Assembly (NCBI RefSeq): GCF_000829905.1
Contig: NZ_CDPP01000006.1
Coordinates: forward strand, 124,001-188,000
Reading direction: 5' to 3'
Length of the DNA: 64,000 bases
DNA from: Beduini massiliensis
GTDB taxonomy: Bacteria > Bacillota_I > Bacilli_A > Erysipelotrichales > Coprobacillaceae
The translations under genes were made by a program, and so were the position numbers. The notes beneath the pieces were generated by a model, which was not told the origin of the DNA, did no database searches, and was given only the letters and a program-made list of their open reading frames with translations. Below, in pieces: positions 24,783 to 34,983 of this stretch (position 1 is the stretch's first letter; each line of letters begins with the position of its first letter).

Positions 24783-25190
24783 ATGAAATTCCTACCTGCA
24801 ATTGATTCTTTGTTTGATGATTTATTCCACGATCCATTCCAAAGCGTTTCGACTGAACATATGCGTACGGATATCGTTGAAAAAGATGGAAATTATTTAT
24901 TGAATATGGAACTTCCTGGATACAAGAAAGAAGATATTCAAATGGAATTGAAAGATGGTTATTTAATTATCAATGCATCAAAAGATATCAATAACGAAGA
25001 AAAAGACGAAGATGGACATGTCATTCGACGTGAACGCTATAGTGGCAGCTGCACACGTAATTTCTATGTAGGCGATAATATCAAAGAAGAAGATATTAAA
25101 GCGTCCTTTGACAATGGTGAATTAAAAATTTCAATTCCTAAAGAAACGATCAAACAAGTGGAAGAAAAACGTTATATTCCAATTGAATAA
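24783..25190 (+). CDS. Small heat-shock protein, Hsp20/alpha-crystallin family
   Basis: 135 residues. The alpha-crystallin domain spans about 28-125, with YLLNMELPGYKKEDIQMEL and the later ASFDNGELKISIPK (the GxLxIxxP region). A short N-terminal arm and C-terminal RYIPIE, an IxI-type tail, support oligomer assembly. It acts as an ATP-independent holdase. The promoter overlaps CIRCE, so HrcA repression relieved by heat is expected. Confidence 0.94.
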   Translation: MKFLPAIDSLFDDLFHDPFQSVSTEHMRTDIVEKDGNYLLNMELPGYKKEDIQMELKDGYLIINASKDINNEEKDEDGHVIRRERYSGSCTRNFYVGDNIKEEDIKASFDNGELKISIPKETIKQVEEKRYIPIE

Positions 25191-25193
25191 AGT

Positions 25194-25230
25194 AAAATCA
25201 GCTAGCTTATAACTAGCTGATTTTTATTTT
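25194..25230. terminator. Bidirectional terminator after hsp20
   Basis: AAAATCAGCTAG (25194-25205) pairs with CTAGCTGATTTT (25213-25224) around a 7-base loop, followed by a T-rich run. The convergent acetyltransferase gene ends at 25246. Confidence 0.9.
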
Positions 25231-25245
25231 AACCAAAAACGCTTC

Positions 25246-25761
25246 TTAAATCCCATGCCTTTTATTTTCATTCTCTTTATAAATATATCGGATTTCCTTC
25301 ACTTCTTTCCCTCCGATATGATCGTTGAAATAATCATGCGTTGGGATAAATCCGACTTTTTCATAAAACTTTTTTGCTCTGATATTTTCTTCAAGCACCC
25401 ATAAGAAGATATCATTGTATCCCAGTTTTTTTAACTCAGATACAGCATATTCAATCAGCTTCTTTCCATACCCTTTTCCCATATAATCGGGGAGCAGGTA
25501 GATTGAAATAATTTCACCCCAACCCGCAAACCGCTCTAAGCGGGAAGCACTAAAACTGCTTGTCCCCACTATTATACCGTTATCAATGCAAATGATGGTT
25601 TTTCTATCAGAATTCCCTAAATTAGCTACCCACTGTTCCTCTGAAATAGAATCTAAATAGGCTTGGGGAATCATTCCCTTATAGGCATATTTCCAACTTT
25701 CGGCATATATTTTGCTTATTGTCATTTTATTATCTGTCGATGTTATATAGCGAATCTCCAT
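25246..25761 (-). CDS. GNAT family N-acetyltransferase
   Basis: 171 residues with the GNAT core: SIYLLPDYMGKGYGKKLIEY is the acetyl-CoA binding motif (about residues 85-104), followed by GYNDIFLWVLEENIRAKKFY and EKVGF, a typical motif-B end. The acceptor substrate is unknown. GAGGAGAGG precedes the start. It follows the GNAT-YoaP gene on the same strand after 21 bases, so the two are probably co-transcribed. Confidence 0.88.
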   Translation of the reverse strand: MEIRYITSTDNKMTISKIYAESWKYAYKGMIPQAYLDSISEEQWVANLGNSDRKTIICIDNGIIVGTSSFSASRLERFAGWGEIISIYLLPDYMGKGYGKKLIEYAVSELKKLGYNDIFLWVLEENIRAKKFYEKVGFIPTHDYFNDHIGGKEVKEIRYIYKENENKRHGI

Positions 25762-25782
25762 GTATCCTCTCCTCTATGCTAT

Positions 25783-26532
25783 TCATTTTTTTAGGATTCT
25801 TTTTATATAAGCAGCATCGATTAAGTTGACAGTCTTAAATTCACCATTATAAAAGACTGCCCAATTATTAAACACACAAGGTAATGCTTTCGCTTTTTCC
25901 AAGGTATCAACATGAATCCAATTAACCGGTACTTCATTTGATTCACAATAATTTTTAATCCTTTGAATATACTGATCTATAAACGGACACTGTCTATCAA
26001 AATAAATGGTCAGTTCTTTGTTTTCGATTTCCATACGTTTAGCATTTGATGCGAATTTTGGCATCGTTCCATCAAAAGAAAGGGCAAGCAGTTCATATCC
26101 GTTTTCCGTCGTATCCACTACTTCAAAACCAAATTTCTTTGCAAACGATTGATCAGAAAGCCAGCCTTTTTGTTTCTTTGCGCCTAACATACAGATTCCC
26201 GATTTTCCCTGTTCTTTTGCATCCGCAATACAGTATTCCATCAAAGATGTTGCATATCCTTTTCCTTTATGTGCACTATCCACCCATAAACAATACAGAT
26301 AATAATAGTTGTCACCGATGATTGGTACCCATGCCGTTTCACAAGGAGCATACTCGATAAAGACCGTTGCTTTTTCATTTAATTTCCTAAAGACATGCCC
26401 TTCTTTTAATCGATCCGCAAGCCATAAACGCTTTGCTTCAATACCGGGATGGGCTATTTTGGTACGGATGATACAGCTTAAATGTTCACTAGCAAGATTT
26501 TCCGGAGTTAAGTTTATAAATTCTGTTTTCAT
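25783..26532 (-). CDS. GNAT acetyltransferase fused to a YoaP-like thioredoxin-fold domain
   Basis: 249 residues. The N-terminal GNAT part (about 1-150) has LYCLWVDSAHKGKGYATSLM as its acetyl-CoA loop. The C-terminal part (about 165-249) reads ELTIYFDRQCPFIDQYIQR and later VPVNWIHVDTLEKAKALPC, matching the YoaP-like domain with a thioredoxin-like fold. The classic CxxC is replaced by a single CPF, so redox cycling as in thioredoxin is unlikely. Substrate unknown. Confidence 0.85.
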   Translation of the reverse strand: MKTEFINLTPENLASEHLSCIIRTKIAHPGIEAKRLWLADRLKEGHVFRKLNEKATVFIEYAPCETAWVPIIGDNYYYLYCLWVDSAHKGKGYATSLMEYCIADAKEQGKSGICMLGAKKQKGWLSDQSFAKKFGFEVVDTTENGYELLALSFDGTMPKFASNAKRMEIENKELTIYFDRQCPFIDQYIQRIKNYCESNEVPVNWIHVDTLEKAKALPCVFNNWAVFYNGEFKTVNLIDAAYIKRILKK

Positions 26533-26837
26533 ATTTACCCTCTCTTCAATATTTTTTATGTATTATCATGATACCAGTGTAACATATTTTAAAGAGAATA
26601 GGTGATTTCAAATAAAAACAGCACTTATTTGGTAAGTCCTGTTATTTTAATATAGTCATAATCCTTTTTATCTGTTTTCTATAGCTTTTTAAATCAAGGT
26701 CAGCGTTTAGCAAAGACATCTAAATTTACTCAATACAGTCCTCTACTTTCATAAAATATCGTCACCTGATTTGTTTTAAAGAAAACACCGTAGTTTCTCA
26801 CATATAAGATTTAATTTTAAAAATAATATCCTGCTTG
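26533..26837. other. Intergenic region with a candidate minus-strand terminator
   Basis: A minus-strand hairpin at about 26607-26642 (AACAG, mismatch, ACTTA paired with TAAGT, mismatch, CTGTT) runs into T-rich DNA. It could end the transcript of the LURP-like gene about 200 bases upstream. Nothing else is recognisable between 26643 and 26837. Confidence 0.45.
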
Positions 26838-27311
26838 TTAATTGCGGCGTGAGCACTTTTCCGCATCTATTGCCAACACGATCATTAAAACATACAAGGC
26901 ATTTTGAGGTTCTGTTACCTCTATCACATAAGTATCAGTCAGATGAAATACTTCCTTTGAAATGGTAGCAATCAACTGTGAATGTGCATCTATAATCTGA
27001 TAATCCCATTGCCACAAGTCACCGTTTACCTGCCAATCATTACAGTCAAGACGAAAGACTGGCTTGAAAAATGAGAATTCTTTATAAATACGCCCAATAT
27101 ATTGGTCATGAACATACATATTAAATTTAGGTAAAAAAGTCAGAACTTCTTCTTTGATGGTCCCTATATTTTCATCTTGTTGATTATGAATATGAAGGCA
27201 ATGCCCCCAACTTAACTTCCCTTGAACCGTATATAAAACTTCTTGATTCTCATCGTATATATCATAGCTATCGAGCCATGAAAAAAACCTTTGCTTAAAT
27301 AATAGTTTCAT
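26838..27311 (-). CDS. LURP-one/scramblase-like (tubby-fold) family protein
   Basis: 157 residues from the ATG at 27311 (AAGGAG 6 bases upstream; a longer frame from 27347 lacks such a site). The pattern LLFKQRFFSWLDSYDIYDEN, then VQGKLSWGHCLHIHN and GTIKEEVLTFLPKFNMYVHD, is that of the LURP-one-related/YxjI-like family, a tubby-like barrel. A moderately hydrophobic segment near the C-terminus (ALYVLMIVLAIDAEK) is expected in this fold. Function unknown, with membrane-lipid association suggested for relatives. Confidence 0.8.
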   Translation of the reverse strand: MKLLFKQRFFSWLDSYDIYDENQEVLYTVQGKLSWGHCLHIHNQQDENIGTIKEEVLTFLPKFNMYVHDQYIGRIYKEFSFFKPVFRLDCNDWQVNGDLWQWDYQIIDAHSQLIATISKEVFHLTDTYVIEVTEPQNALYVLMIVLAIDAEKCSRRN

Positions 27312-27440
27312 CGTTATCTCCTTTTTATCTATTCTATCATAAAACAAATTGAATTAGTCCATTCACTTATAAAAGAATATATGAAGCTATCTATAAAAAA
27401 ACAGATACTTTTTAGATATCTGTTTAATAAATGTATAAGA

Positions 27441-27803
27441 TTAATAGACAAGTGCTGTAAATGTAAACTGTATCAGCTTCCACTCTTTCTTATACACATA
27501 AACTTCAGTCACCATAAAATGATGCGTTGTTTCTTCTCCATTTATCAATAATGTATAATTGCAGTCTGTCAAAACAACAGCTGTGTTATTATTAAAGAGA
27601 TTAACTTTCTGATCATGAAATGTAATCTTTGTTGGCTTAAAAGAACCGCTTGTATAAAATTCTATTTCTTTATCTAAATCACAACTAATTCCAATATGAA
27701 CAAACTGGCATTTTTGATCCGCATATAAACGCATTCCTTTTTCATCAGCGTTTTCCATAGCTTTCCAAAAAGCCTGAGATACTTCTAATACTTCTTTTTC
27801 CAT
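27441..27803 (-). CDS. NTF2/SnoaL-like small protein
   Basis: 120 residues with the cone-shaped NTF2-like pattern: an N-terminal helix pair (VSQAFWKAMENADEKGMRLY), the strand CQFVHIGISCDLDKEIEFY, and the C-terminal sheet HHFMVTEVYVYKKEWKLIQF. Family members bind small hydrophobic molecules or act as isomerases; no function can be assigned. It lies 37 bases downstream of an aldo/keto reductase on the same strand and may be the last gene of that array. Confidence 0.75.
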   Translation of the reverse strand: MEKEVLEVSQAFWKAMENADEKGMRLYADQKCQFVHIGISCDLDKEIEFYTSGSFKPTKITFHDQKVNLFNNNTAVVLTDCNYTLLINGEETTHHFMVTEVYVYKKEWKLIQFTFTALVY

Positions 27804-27840
27804 TGACTTTGCCTCTTTTGTTTAGATTTATATTCTTTAA

Positions 27841-28686
<846 letters not shown>

Positions 28687-28697
28687 TTATTTTCTCC

Positions 28698-29459
28698 TTA
28701 CTGTTCATTTGCTTTAATAATATCTTGCAGGCTGACATGCTCATTGCGGTATCTGGCATTTGGATTTTTATCACTTATTGACATTATGATTGCTTTTGAC
28801 GGGCAGTTATTGGCACATGCCAAACAGAATTCACAGGTTTTGTTGATCTTTACTGCTTTCCCACCAATAATCTTAATATTGCCAATCGGACAAACACGCA
28901 CGCATATACCACAGCCACTGCATTTATCAGTAATTTTAATTTGTTCTCCATTATTAATTTCCGGATATTCCGTAAATCTAGCCTTGACTAAATCATATTT
29001 TTCTCGTCCGTCTTCTGTCGGTTGCTTAATAAAATTTTTACGCTGATTCAAATCTTCTTTAATCATTGATAGCTGCTCTGGTATCTTCTTATCCATTGCT
29101 TTTTGCTCATTGACATCAAATGAAGGGAGGTAGTTGTCAACCATTTGTAATGTATTGGCATAGTTTACCTTTATTCCCTGCTCCTTACAAAATTGGCTAG
29201 CCCACTCACTAGCAACACTATCATTCATCCCATAAGTTGAAATAATATAGAAATAATTCGTTTTAAAGGTTGCTTTTTCTATAAATCTTCTAACAATATG
29301 GGGCATCTTCCCAGCATAGACCGGTGTAACGATTCCAATGGTTTCATCTTCAAACTCTAAATCTTCTGTTTTTAAAACCTGAGGGATACTTTGACTATGG
29401 CTGTCTAACTGCTGACTGATATGTAAGCAGTTCCCTGTTGCACTAAAGTAAAATATCAT
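28698..29459 (-). CDS. EFR1-type flavodoxin/ferredoxin fusion
   Basis: 253 residues. The N-terminal flavodoxin-like domain opens with MIFYFSATGNCLHI, the FMN-phosphate loop, and contains TPVYAGKMPHIVRRF. The C-terminal part, about 180-230, holds two 4Fe-4S clusters: CSGCGICVRVCPIGNI and CEFCLACANNCPSKAI. EFR1 proteins are anaerobe electron-transfer modules. Its place between aldo/keto reductases suggests it may deliver electrons for, or share stress regulation with, these enzymes; that is inference. Confidence 0.9.
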   Translation of the reverse strand: MIFYFSATGNCLHISQQLDSHSQSIPQVLKTEDLEFEDETIGIVTPVYAGKMPHIVRRFIEKATFKTNYFYIISTYGMNDSVASEWASQFCKEQGIKVNYANTLQMVDNYLPSFDVNEQKAMDKKIPEQLSMIKEDLNQRKNFIKQPTEDGREKYDLVKARFTEYPEINNGEQIKITDKCSGCGICVRVCPIGNIKIIGGKAVKINKTCEFCLACANNCPSKAIIMSISDKNPNARYRNEHVSLQDIIKANEQ

Positions 29460-29521
29460 ATCTTTTTCCTCCTGAAATGATGATGTATCTGACTACTATT
29501 TCCTATAATATTTATTCTGCT

Positions 29522-29552
29522 CAATGTATTTATTTCATGCCTAAATGCATTG
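29522..29552. repeat. Inverted repeat between reductase and EFR1 genes
   Basis: CAATGTATTTA (29522-29532) faces TAAATGCATTG (29542-29552), 10 of 11 pairs, 9-base loop. No T run follows on the minus strand, so it may be an operator rather than a terminator. Confidence 0.45.
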
Positions 29553-29567
29553 TTATAGAGGAATTTT

Positions 29568-30407
29568 TTAATTTTCAAAATTACACTTAGTTTTTGCTAA
29601 TCTTTCTAGTGACTCCTTTGTAACGATGTAGAAAGGCTGATGTTTGCTGACTCGTTCAATTATTTTCATCTCTTCCTTAGTTAAAGCAAAGTCAAAGATA
29701 TCCGCATTCTCTTGAATATGTTCTAGTGAAGTACTTCCCGGAACTAATCCAAATCCCATCTGTGTATGCCATCTTAAAATAATTTGTACTGTAGATTTAT
29801 GATACTTATTTCCTAATTCCATAAATACTGGATCATTCAGCATGTCAGTATTGCCATGTCCTAACGGATACCAAGACTGCAAAGCAATATGATGTTCTTC
29901 TAAGAACGCTTTCACTGCTTCTGCCGGATAATAGGGGTGACATTCCACTTGCATGACAGCTGGTACAATTTCACAGTTGTCTAATATTTCCTGAACCTTA
30001 TCGATTGGGAAATTAGATAGTCCAATCGCTTTTAATTTCCCATCTTTATAAGCTTTTTCCAGCATTCGATAAGCATAAATGTAATTGTTTACCGGATGAT
30101 GAAGAAGCATTAAATCTATATAATCAACATTCAAACGTTTTAACGTATCGTCAATTGCCTGATCGTTTTCATATAAAGTTGGTCCTAGCTTTGTTTCTAA
30201 GAATATATCTTCTCGTTTAATTCCAGATTTTATGATCCCTTTTCCAACTTCAACTTCATTTCCGTAACGATTAGCAGTATCAATAAGTAAATACCCATTA
30301 TTTAAAGCATAACTCACATTATCGATAATTTGTTCACCAAATTGATTGATCGTTCCAAAGCCTAGTTTTGGCATGCTCACCCCATTGTTCAATAGGATAT
30401 ATTCCAT
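29568..30407 (-). CDS. Aldo/keto reductase
   Basis: 279 residues from the ATG at 30407 (AAAGGAGG 7 bases upstream; the longer frame from 30428 overlaps the preceding gene). Tetrad: LIDTANRYGNE, FLETKLG and LLHHPVNNYIYAYRML. The more divergent substrate loop (LETKLGPTLYENDQ) differs from its neighbours, suggesting a different substrate. It sits between the EFR1 gene and another reductase in the array. Confidence 0.9.
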   Translation of the reverse strand: MEYILLNNGVSMPKLGFGTINQFGEQIIDNVSYALNNGYLLIDTANRYGNEVEVGKGIIKSGIKREDIFLETKLGPTLYENDQAIDDTLKRLNVDYIDLMLLHHPVNNYIYAYRMLEKAYKDGKLKAIGLSNFPIDKVQEILDNCEIVPAVMQVECHPYYPAEAVKAFLEEHHIALQSWYPLGHGNTDMLNDPVFMELGNKYHKSTVQIILRWHTQMGFGLVPGSTSLEHIQENADIFDFALTKEEMKIIERVSKHQPFYIVTKESLERLAKTKCNFEN

Positions 30408-30420
30408 ATTTTTTCCTCCT

Positions 30421-31269
30421 TTAGTCATGAATTTTCAATCCCATTAAACGTGTTTCATTTGCCGGGTCTTCCGGATTATGTGTTCCTTTTCCTGTATCTA
30501 AGGCTTGAATAGCTGTCATTTCTTCCTCGCTTAATTCGAAATCAAATATATCTATATTCCCCTTCATTCTTACTGGATTTGTTGATTTTGGAAGTGAAAT
30601 AACTCCTTCTTGATAAATCCATCTTAAAATAATTTGACCTGCATTTTTGTTGTATTTATTTGCCAGAGAGATGATTGTTTCATTTTCTAATAAATTCTTG
30701 TTTCCATGTCCTAGTGGATACCATGCTTCTAAACGAATATGATGTTCATTCATCACTTCTCTTAACTCTTTTTGCTGAGTAAAAGGATTAAACTCTACCT
30801 GATTTACTACAGGCATTAAAGTCATGCCATCCTTAAATTTATTCCATAGATTAACTGTGATATTTGAAATTCCGATTGATTTTATTTTTCCTGCTTCGAC
30901 CGCTTCTTCTAAGGCTTTCCATGCCCCTAAATAATCACCATATGGCTGATGCAGTAAATAAAGATCAATATAATTCACCCCTAATAGTGCCAAAGAATTT
31001 TCGATTCCTTTTTTTGCGTTCTCATAACCGTAATCTTGCAGCCATAATTTTGAAGTAATAAAGATTTCATCTCTTGGTATACCACTGTCCTTAATTGCTT
31101 TTCCTACATCGCTTTCATTCATATAGCCTGCTGCCGTATCAATATGGCGATAGCCCGCTTTTAATGCCGCTAATGTTGCATTATATGTTGGTCCGTCATT
31201 AGGAATCATAAAGACTCCAAATCCCACTGCCGGAATCGTTGTGTCATTGTTTAGTGTAAAGTAATCCAT
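30421..31269 (-). CDS. Aldo/keto reductase
   Basis: 282 residues with HIDTAAGYMNESDVG (Asp, Tyr), FITSKLWLQDYG (Lys) and YLLHQPYGDYLGAWKAL (His). The C-terminal coenzyme region includes SLPKSTNPVRMKGNIDIFDF. It is similar in layout to the reductases at 27841 and 32294. The next reductase begins 14 bases downstream. Confidence 0.92.
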   Translation of the reverse strand: MDYFTLNNDTTIPAVGFGVFMIPNDGPTYNATLAALKAGYRHIDTAAGYMNESDVGKAIKDSGIPRDEIFITSKLWLQDYGYENAKKGIENSLALLGVNYIDLYLLHQPYGDYLGAWKALEEAVEAGKIKSIGISNITVNLWNKFKDGMTLMPVVNQVEFNPFTQQKELREVMNEHHIRLEAWYPLGHGNKNLLENETIISLANKYNKNAGQIILRWIYQEGVISLPKSTNPVRMKGNIDIFDFELSEEEMTAIQALDTGKGTHNPEDPANETRLMGLKIHD

Positions 31270-31292
31270 TGTTCTGTTCTCCTTTTCTTTTA

Positions 31293-32267
31293 TTAATGTC
31301 CGCCAAATACCGCAAAATCCATCGTGTCTAAATGATCATCGATTATTCGAATTTCTTCTGCTGTCATTTCAATATTTCCTGAATTAAAATTCTCTGTCAA
31401 ACGACTTTCTTTTCTGCTGCCGGGAATTGGAATAATGAAATCTTTCTTACAGATCATCCAAGCCATTGACAGTTGTGCCATTGTACAGTTCTTCTGATTT
31501 GCCAAGTTATTTAATAAGTTCAATAAACCTTGTGCTTTTTTATATCCTTCTTCTTGATATTGGGGCATTTTATTTCTAAAATCGCCTTTTTCAAATTTAG
31601 ATTCAGGAGTAAATTTACCTGTCAATAATCCATTTGCCATAGGTGAGAAAGCAACATATGTGATACCCAATTCCTCACATACTGGAAATAAATGTTCATG
31701 CCATCTTGCCATCATTGAATAGCGATTTTGAATAGCCGATACCGGACAAACCGCATGAGCTCTTCTTAAATAGTCTTCATTTACTTCAGAGATACCCCAT
31801 GCTTTTATTTTTCCTTCTTTGATTAGTTCTTTCATTACCCCAGCAACAACTTCCGGTTCAATCTTAGGATCGATTCTATGCTGATAATATAAATCAATAT
31901 AATCTGTTTGAAGCTTTTTTAAACTGTTCTCTAATGCTCTTCTTATTGTTTTTGGGGAGCTATCAAATTCTAAATAATCTCCTTTATGTGTTACTCCAAA
32001 CTTCGTCGCTATAACAACCTTATTACGAACCTCTTTTAAGGCACTTCCTACTAGTTCTTCATTGTAAGAAATGGTACCATCCGCATTTTCCCCAGTATAG
32101 CATTCTGCCGTATCAAAGAAATCATATCCTAGATCATAAGCTTTTCTAATAACCTTTATGGCTGTATCTTTGTCTTCTGCCATTCCATAGGCATGAGAAA
32201 ATCCCATACACCCAAGACCAATCATATTTACATAGATCCCCGTTTTACCTAATTGTCTTTTCTTCAT
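31293..32267 (-). CDS. Aldo/keto reductase of the YajO/Tas-like subgroup
   Basis: 324 residues from the ATG at 32267 (AAGGAGG 6 bases upstream). It begins MKKRQLGKTGIYVNMIGLG, typical of the longer aldo/keto reductases, with FFDTAECYTGENADG, VVIATKFGV and LYYQHRIDPK for the tetrad. The end PIPGSRKESRLTENFNSGNI binds the coenzyme phosphate. It is the only member of this longer type in the array. Confidence 0.92.
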   Translation of the reverse strand: MKKRQLGKTGIYVNMIGLGCMGFSHAYGMAEDKDTAIKVIRKAYDLGYDFFDTAECYTGENADGTISYNEELVGSALKEVRNKVVIATKFGVTHKGDYLEFDSSPKTIRRALENSLKKLQTDYIDLYYQHRIDPKIEPEVVAGVMKELIKEGKIKAWGISEVNEDYLRRAHAVCPVSAIQNRYSMMARWHEHLFPVCEELGITYVAFSPMANGLLTGKFTPESKFEKGDFRNKMPQYQEEGYKKAQGLLNLLNNLANQKNCTMAQLSMAWMICKKDFIIPIPGSRKESRLTENFNSGNIEMTAEEIRIIDDHLDTMDFAVFGGH

Positions 32268-32293
32268 CTTTTTCCTCCTTATTTTTAAATTTC

Positions 32294-33151
32294 TCAATCA
32301 AATGGACCATGTATTTTATACTTATTCAACCACTTTGCTGTGGTGTAACACTGATGGTCAATAATCTCACTATGCCCAATATCTAATCGCCTAATTTCAT
32401 TAAGATCATCCTGATCTAATATAAAGTCAAAAATATCAATGTTTTCTTTCATTCTTTCCTGATGACTGGTTTTAGGAATCGTTATAACGCCCTTTTGAAG
32501 ATGCCATCGTAAAATAACCTGTGAAATAGACTTTTGATGCTTCTGTGATATTGCTTTTAGAACTGGATTATCAAAGATTTCCCTTTGCCCCTCATTAAGG
32601 GGACCCCAAGCCTGTGTCTGACAATGATAATGTTTCATCAATGTCACTGTTTCCTCCTGCTGATAAAACGGATGTACCTCAATTTGATTGATCATAGGAT
32701 GAATCTTCGAGTTTAGATAAAGATCAACAAATCTTTCCTTAGAAAAATTACATACTCCTATCCCTTTAACTTTTCCATCCTGATAAAGTTTTTCTAACGC
32801 CCGCCAAGATCCATAATAGTCATTATATGGCTGATGAATTAAATAAAGATCAAGGTAATCGATCTGCAAATTATCAAGACTTGTTTGAAATGCTTTCAGC
32901 GTATTTTCATAGCCGGCATCCTGCACCCAAACCTTTGAAGTAATATAGATTTCATTCCTTGAAAAACCAGACTCTCGAATGGCTTCCCCTATTTGTTTTT
33001 CATTGAAATAACTAGCTGCCGTATCAATTAGGCGATATCCGCATTGAAGGGCATCAAGAATACATCTTTTTGTATCCTTTGGTAGGATATGCAGTGTTCC
33101 GTATCCCAACATGGGTAAACATACACCATTGTTAAGTTCAATATATTCCAT
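32294..33151 (-). CDS. Aldo/keto reductase, first gene of the array
   Basis: 285 residues with LIDTAASYFNEKQIG, YITSKVWVQDAG and YLIHQPYNDYYGSWRAL for the tetrad, and TIPKTSHQERMKENIDIFDF at the coenzyme site. It is the promoter-proximal gene, reading away from the LysR gene at 33262. The intergenic region is only about 110 bases, so LysR regulation of the whole array is likely. Confidence 0.92.
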   Translation of the reverse strand: MEYIELNNGVCLPMLGYGTLHILPKDTKRCILDALQCGYRLIDTAASYFNEKQIGEAIRESGFSRNEIYITSKVWVQDAGYENTLKAFQTSLDNLQIDYLDLYLIHQPYNDYYGSWRALEKLYQDGKVKGIGVCNFSKERFVDLYLNSKIHPMINQIEVHPFYQQEETVTLMKHYHCQTQAWGPLNEGQREIFDNPVLKAISQKHQKSISQVILRWHLQKGVITIPKTSHQERMKENIDIFDFILDQDDLNEIRRLDIGHSEIIDHQCYTTAKWLNKYKIHGPFD

Positions 33152-33261
33152 ATGCTCCCTCCTTTTTACACTTTCATTTTATTTGTATTTACTAAAAAAG
33201 TACAATATCAATAAAACATTGTGCTATAATTAAAATGCATAGTGAAAGGAGGAAACCTTAT

Positions 33262-34131
33262 ATGTTTGAACTTAGTCAATTGCTTTACTTTGTTACTATT
33301 GTCGAACAAGGAACAATCTCAAAGGCTGCCGAAGTCCTTCTTATATCACAGCCTGCCTTGACACGGTCTTTAAAAAAATTGGAAGAAGAGTTAGAAGTTG
33401 AACTGTTTGATCGTACAAAAAATAAAATTATTTTAAACGACAACGGACAACTTGCCTATCAACGTGCAAAGAAGATATTGGAAATGAGCACGGCTATGAA
33501 GAGTGAGCTCATCGCCTTCAACAAAGCAACAAGTACCATCTCAATTGGTTCTTTAGCTCCTGCACCGATATGGGCTTTAAAACATCTATTAAAAGAAAAA
33601 TATCCGGATTTGAAGATTGAAGAAGAGATTGACCATAAGGATTCTTATCTTATAGATGGGTTGAGAGATGAAAAGTATACCATTATCGTTCTCAATTATC
33701 CCTATTCTCATAAAGATTATCAGTCAATAGAACTTTTTGAAGAAGATCTTTATCTATCCCTTCCACCGGCACATCCGCTCGCTTTATTTGATAAAGTATC
33801 ATTTGATGATCTGAATGGTGAGAGTATATTGCTTTTATCCAGAATCGGATTTTGGAATGAAATATGCTTAACTTATATACCTGATTCTCATCTTTTAATT
33901 CAAAATGATGAAACTGTTTTTAATGAAATTGTCAGATCCTCAGCATTGCCACATTTCAGAACAAACATTACCTTAATGTGTCATGATTCAAACAATCGGA
34001 TTAATATTCCCATTACAGATGAAGCGGCTAAGATAAAATATTATGCAGTATTCCATAAGAGTAAAAAGAAACTCTTTCAATTTCTAAAAAAAGAGATAAC
34101 AAATATAGACTGGGGAAAAATAGATATATAA
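33262..34131 (+). CDS. LysR-family transcriptional regulator
   Basis: 289 residues from the ATG at 33262 (AAAGGAGG 9 bases upstream). The N-terminal winged helix reads LLYFVTIVEQGTISKAAEVL and QPALTRSLKKLEEELEVELF, standard for LysR. The C-terminal periplasmic-binding-like domain would sense the inducer. It is transcribed divergently from the five aldo/keto reductases, the normal arrangement for a LysR regulator and its targets. Confidence 0.92.
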   Translation: MFELSQLLYFVTIVEQGTISKAAEVLLISQPALTRSLKKLEEELEVELFDRTKNKIILNDNGQLAYQRAKKILEMSTAMKSELIAFNKATSTISIGSLAPAPIWALKHLLKEKYPDLKIEEEIDHKDSYLIDGLRDEKYTIIVLNYPYSHKDYQSIELFEEDLYLSLPPAHPLALFDKVSFDDLNGESILLLSRIGFWNEICLTYIPDSHLLIQNDETVFNEIVRSSALPHFRTNITLMCHDSNNRINIPITDEAAKIKYYAVFHKSKKKLFQFLKKEITNIDWGKIDI

Positions 34132-34541
34132 TAATGACAATATGAATAACGATGCCATTAAAATGTGAATGTAAAATTGCATGCCCTTTTCAAAATAAAA
34201 TTTTATGAAGCAATGTATTATGATTGAAATAAAAGAACTAGGAAAAGATTCCTAGTTCTTTTATTTAACATATGGAGATACGCATGAAATTAATATCACG
34301 AGTTATGATTGATTTACCTCTTTTAAAACACCTCTTTTTCATAGTCGTACAAACATCAATATATTCACTCAAATAACTCATTATTCCCTATCGATTATAT
34401 TGGGAAATAGGCAAGATTTTTAAGTTTATCAATGTCATATATTTAATAAATACAGTCCGGCTGAGATATTTGGCTTAAATTTAACTAATAAAATACCTTC
34501 ATAATAACTAGTTTAATTCCATATCTTGATATTTTAATTCT
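34132..34541. other. Intergenic region with the LysR terminator
   Basis: A strong hairpin at 34231-34262 (AAAAGAACTAGGAA with TTCCTAGTTCTTTT, 4-base loop) ends the LysR transcript. The rest, about 280 bases, is AT-rich with no gene or recognisable signal. Confidence 0.8.
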
Positions 34542-34973
34542 CTATATTGATTTATGTTCCTGTTTTTCTACGATTTCAATCGTATATATATCTTCTATCG
34601 GCAGCTTATCTCCATTCATTAACACCAGTTTATTTTCATAGTAATCGATCTTCTTAACCTGAATTATATCACTGATGTAGCAGCCACCTGCTTTTTTCTT
34701 ATCCTTAATAAAATAAGTCATTTGGATCAAAGGATAGTGTCTATTTATTACTTCTTGAAGTGTATTATTTATGATTTCTTTTTGATTTTCATCAAGCTCT
34801 TTCTTTGGCACTGTTAATCGCTCTGTCTCTAAAATACGTTCTTTATGTCCTGTCAATGCGGCAAAGGGAGCAAACTGAACGGCCCGGTCTTGTTTTGACA
34901 TTTGCGGATGTTTTTTAGAAATATGTCGTGGCATATTGATAATATCTCGATAATCCTCATTACCTTTTTTCAT
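34542..34973 (-). CDS. YolD-like protein
   Basis: 143 residues with DYRDIINMPRHISKKHPQMS and RAVQFAPFAALTGHKERILE, the conserved first half of YolD-like proteins, and a C-terminal beta-rich domain. YolD-family proteins accompany Y-family polymerases in Bacillota, often on mobile elements or in SOS operons. It lies 10 bases downstream of the polymerase gene, so it is the second gene of that operon. Confidence 0.85.
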   Translation of the reverse strand: MKKGNEDYRDIINMPRHISKKHPQMSKQDRAVQFAPFAALTGHKERILETERLTVPKKELDENQKEIINNTLQEVINRHYPLIQMTYFIKDKKKAGGCYISDIIQVKKIDYYENKLVLMNGDKLPIEDIYTIEIVEKQEHKSI

Positions 34974-34983
34974 TTTCTTTTAC

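Noticed and set aside
24751-24786. Short upstream ORF MKVMKERGDVL before hsp20
   Set aside because: It has no ribosome binding site and its overlap with the real start looks like chance; the region functions as an untranslated leader.
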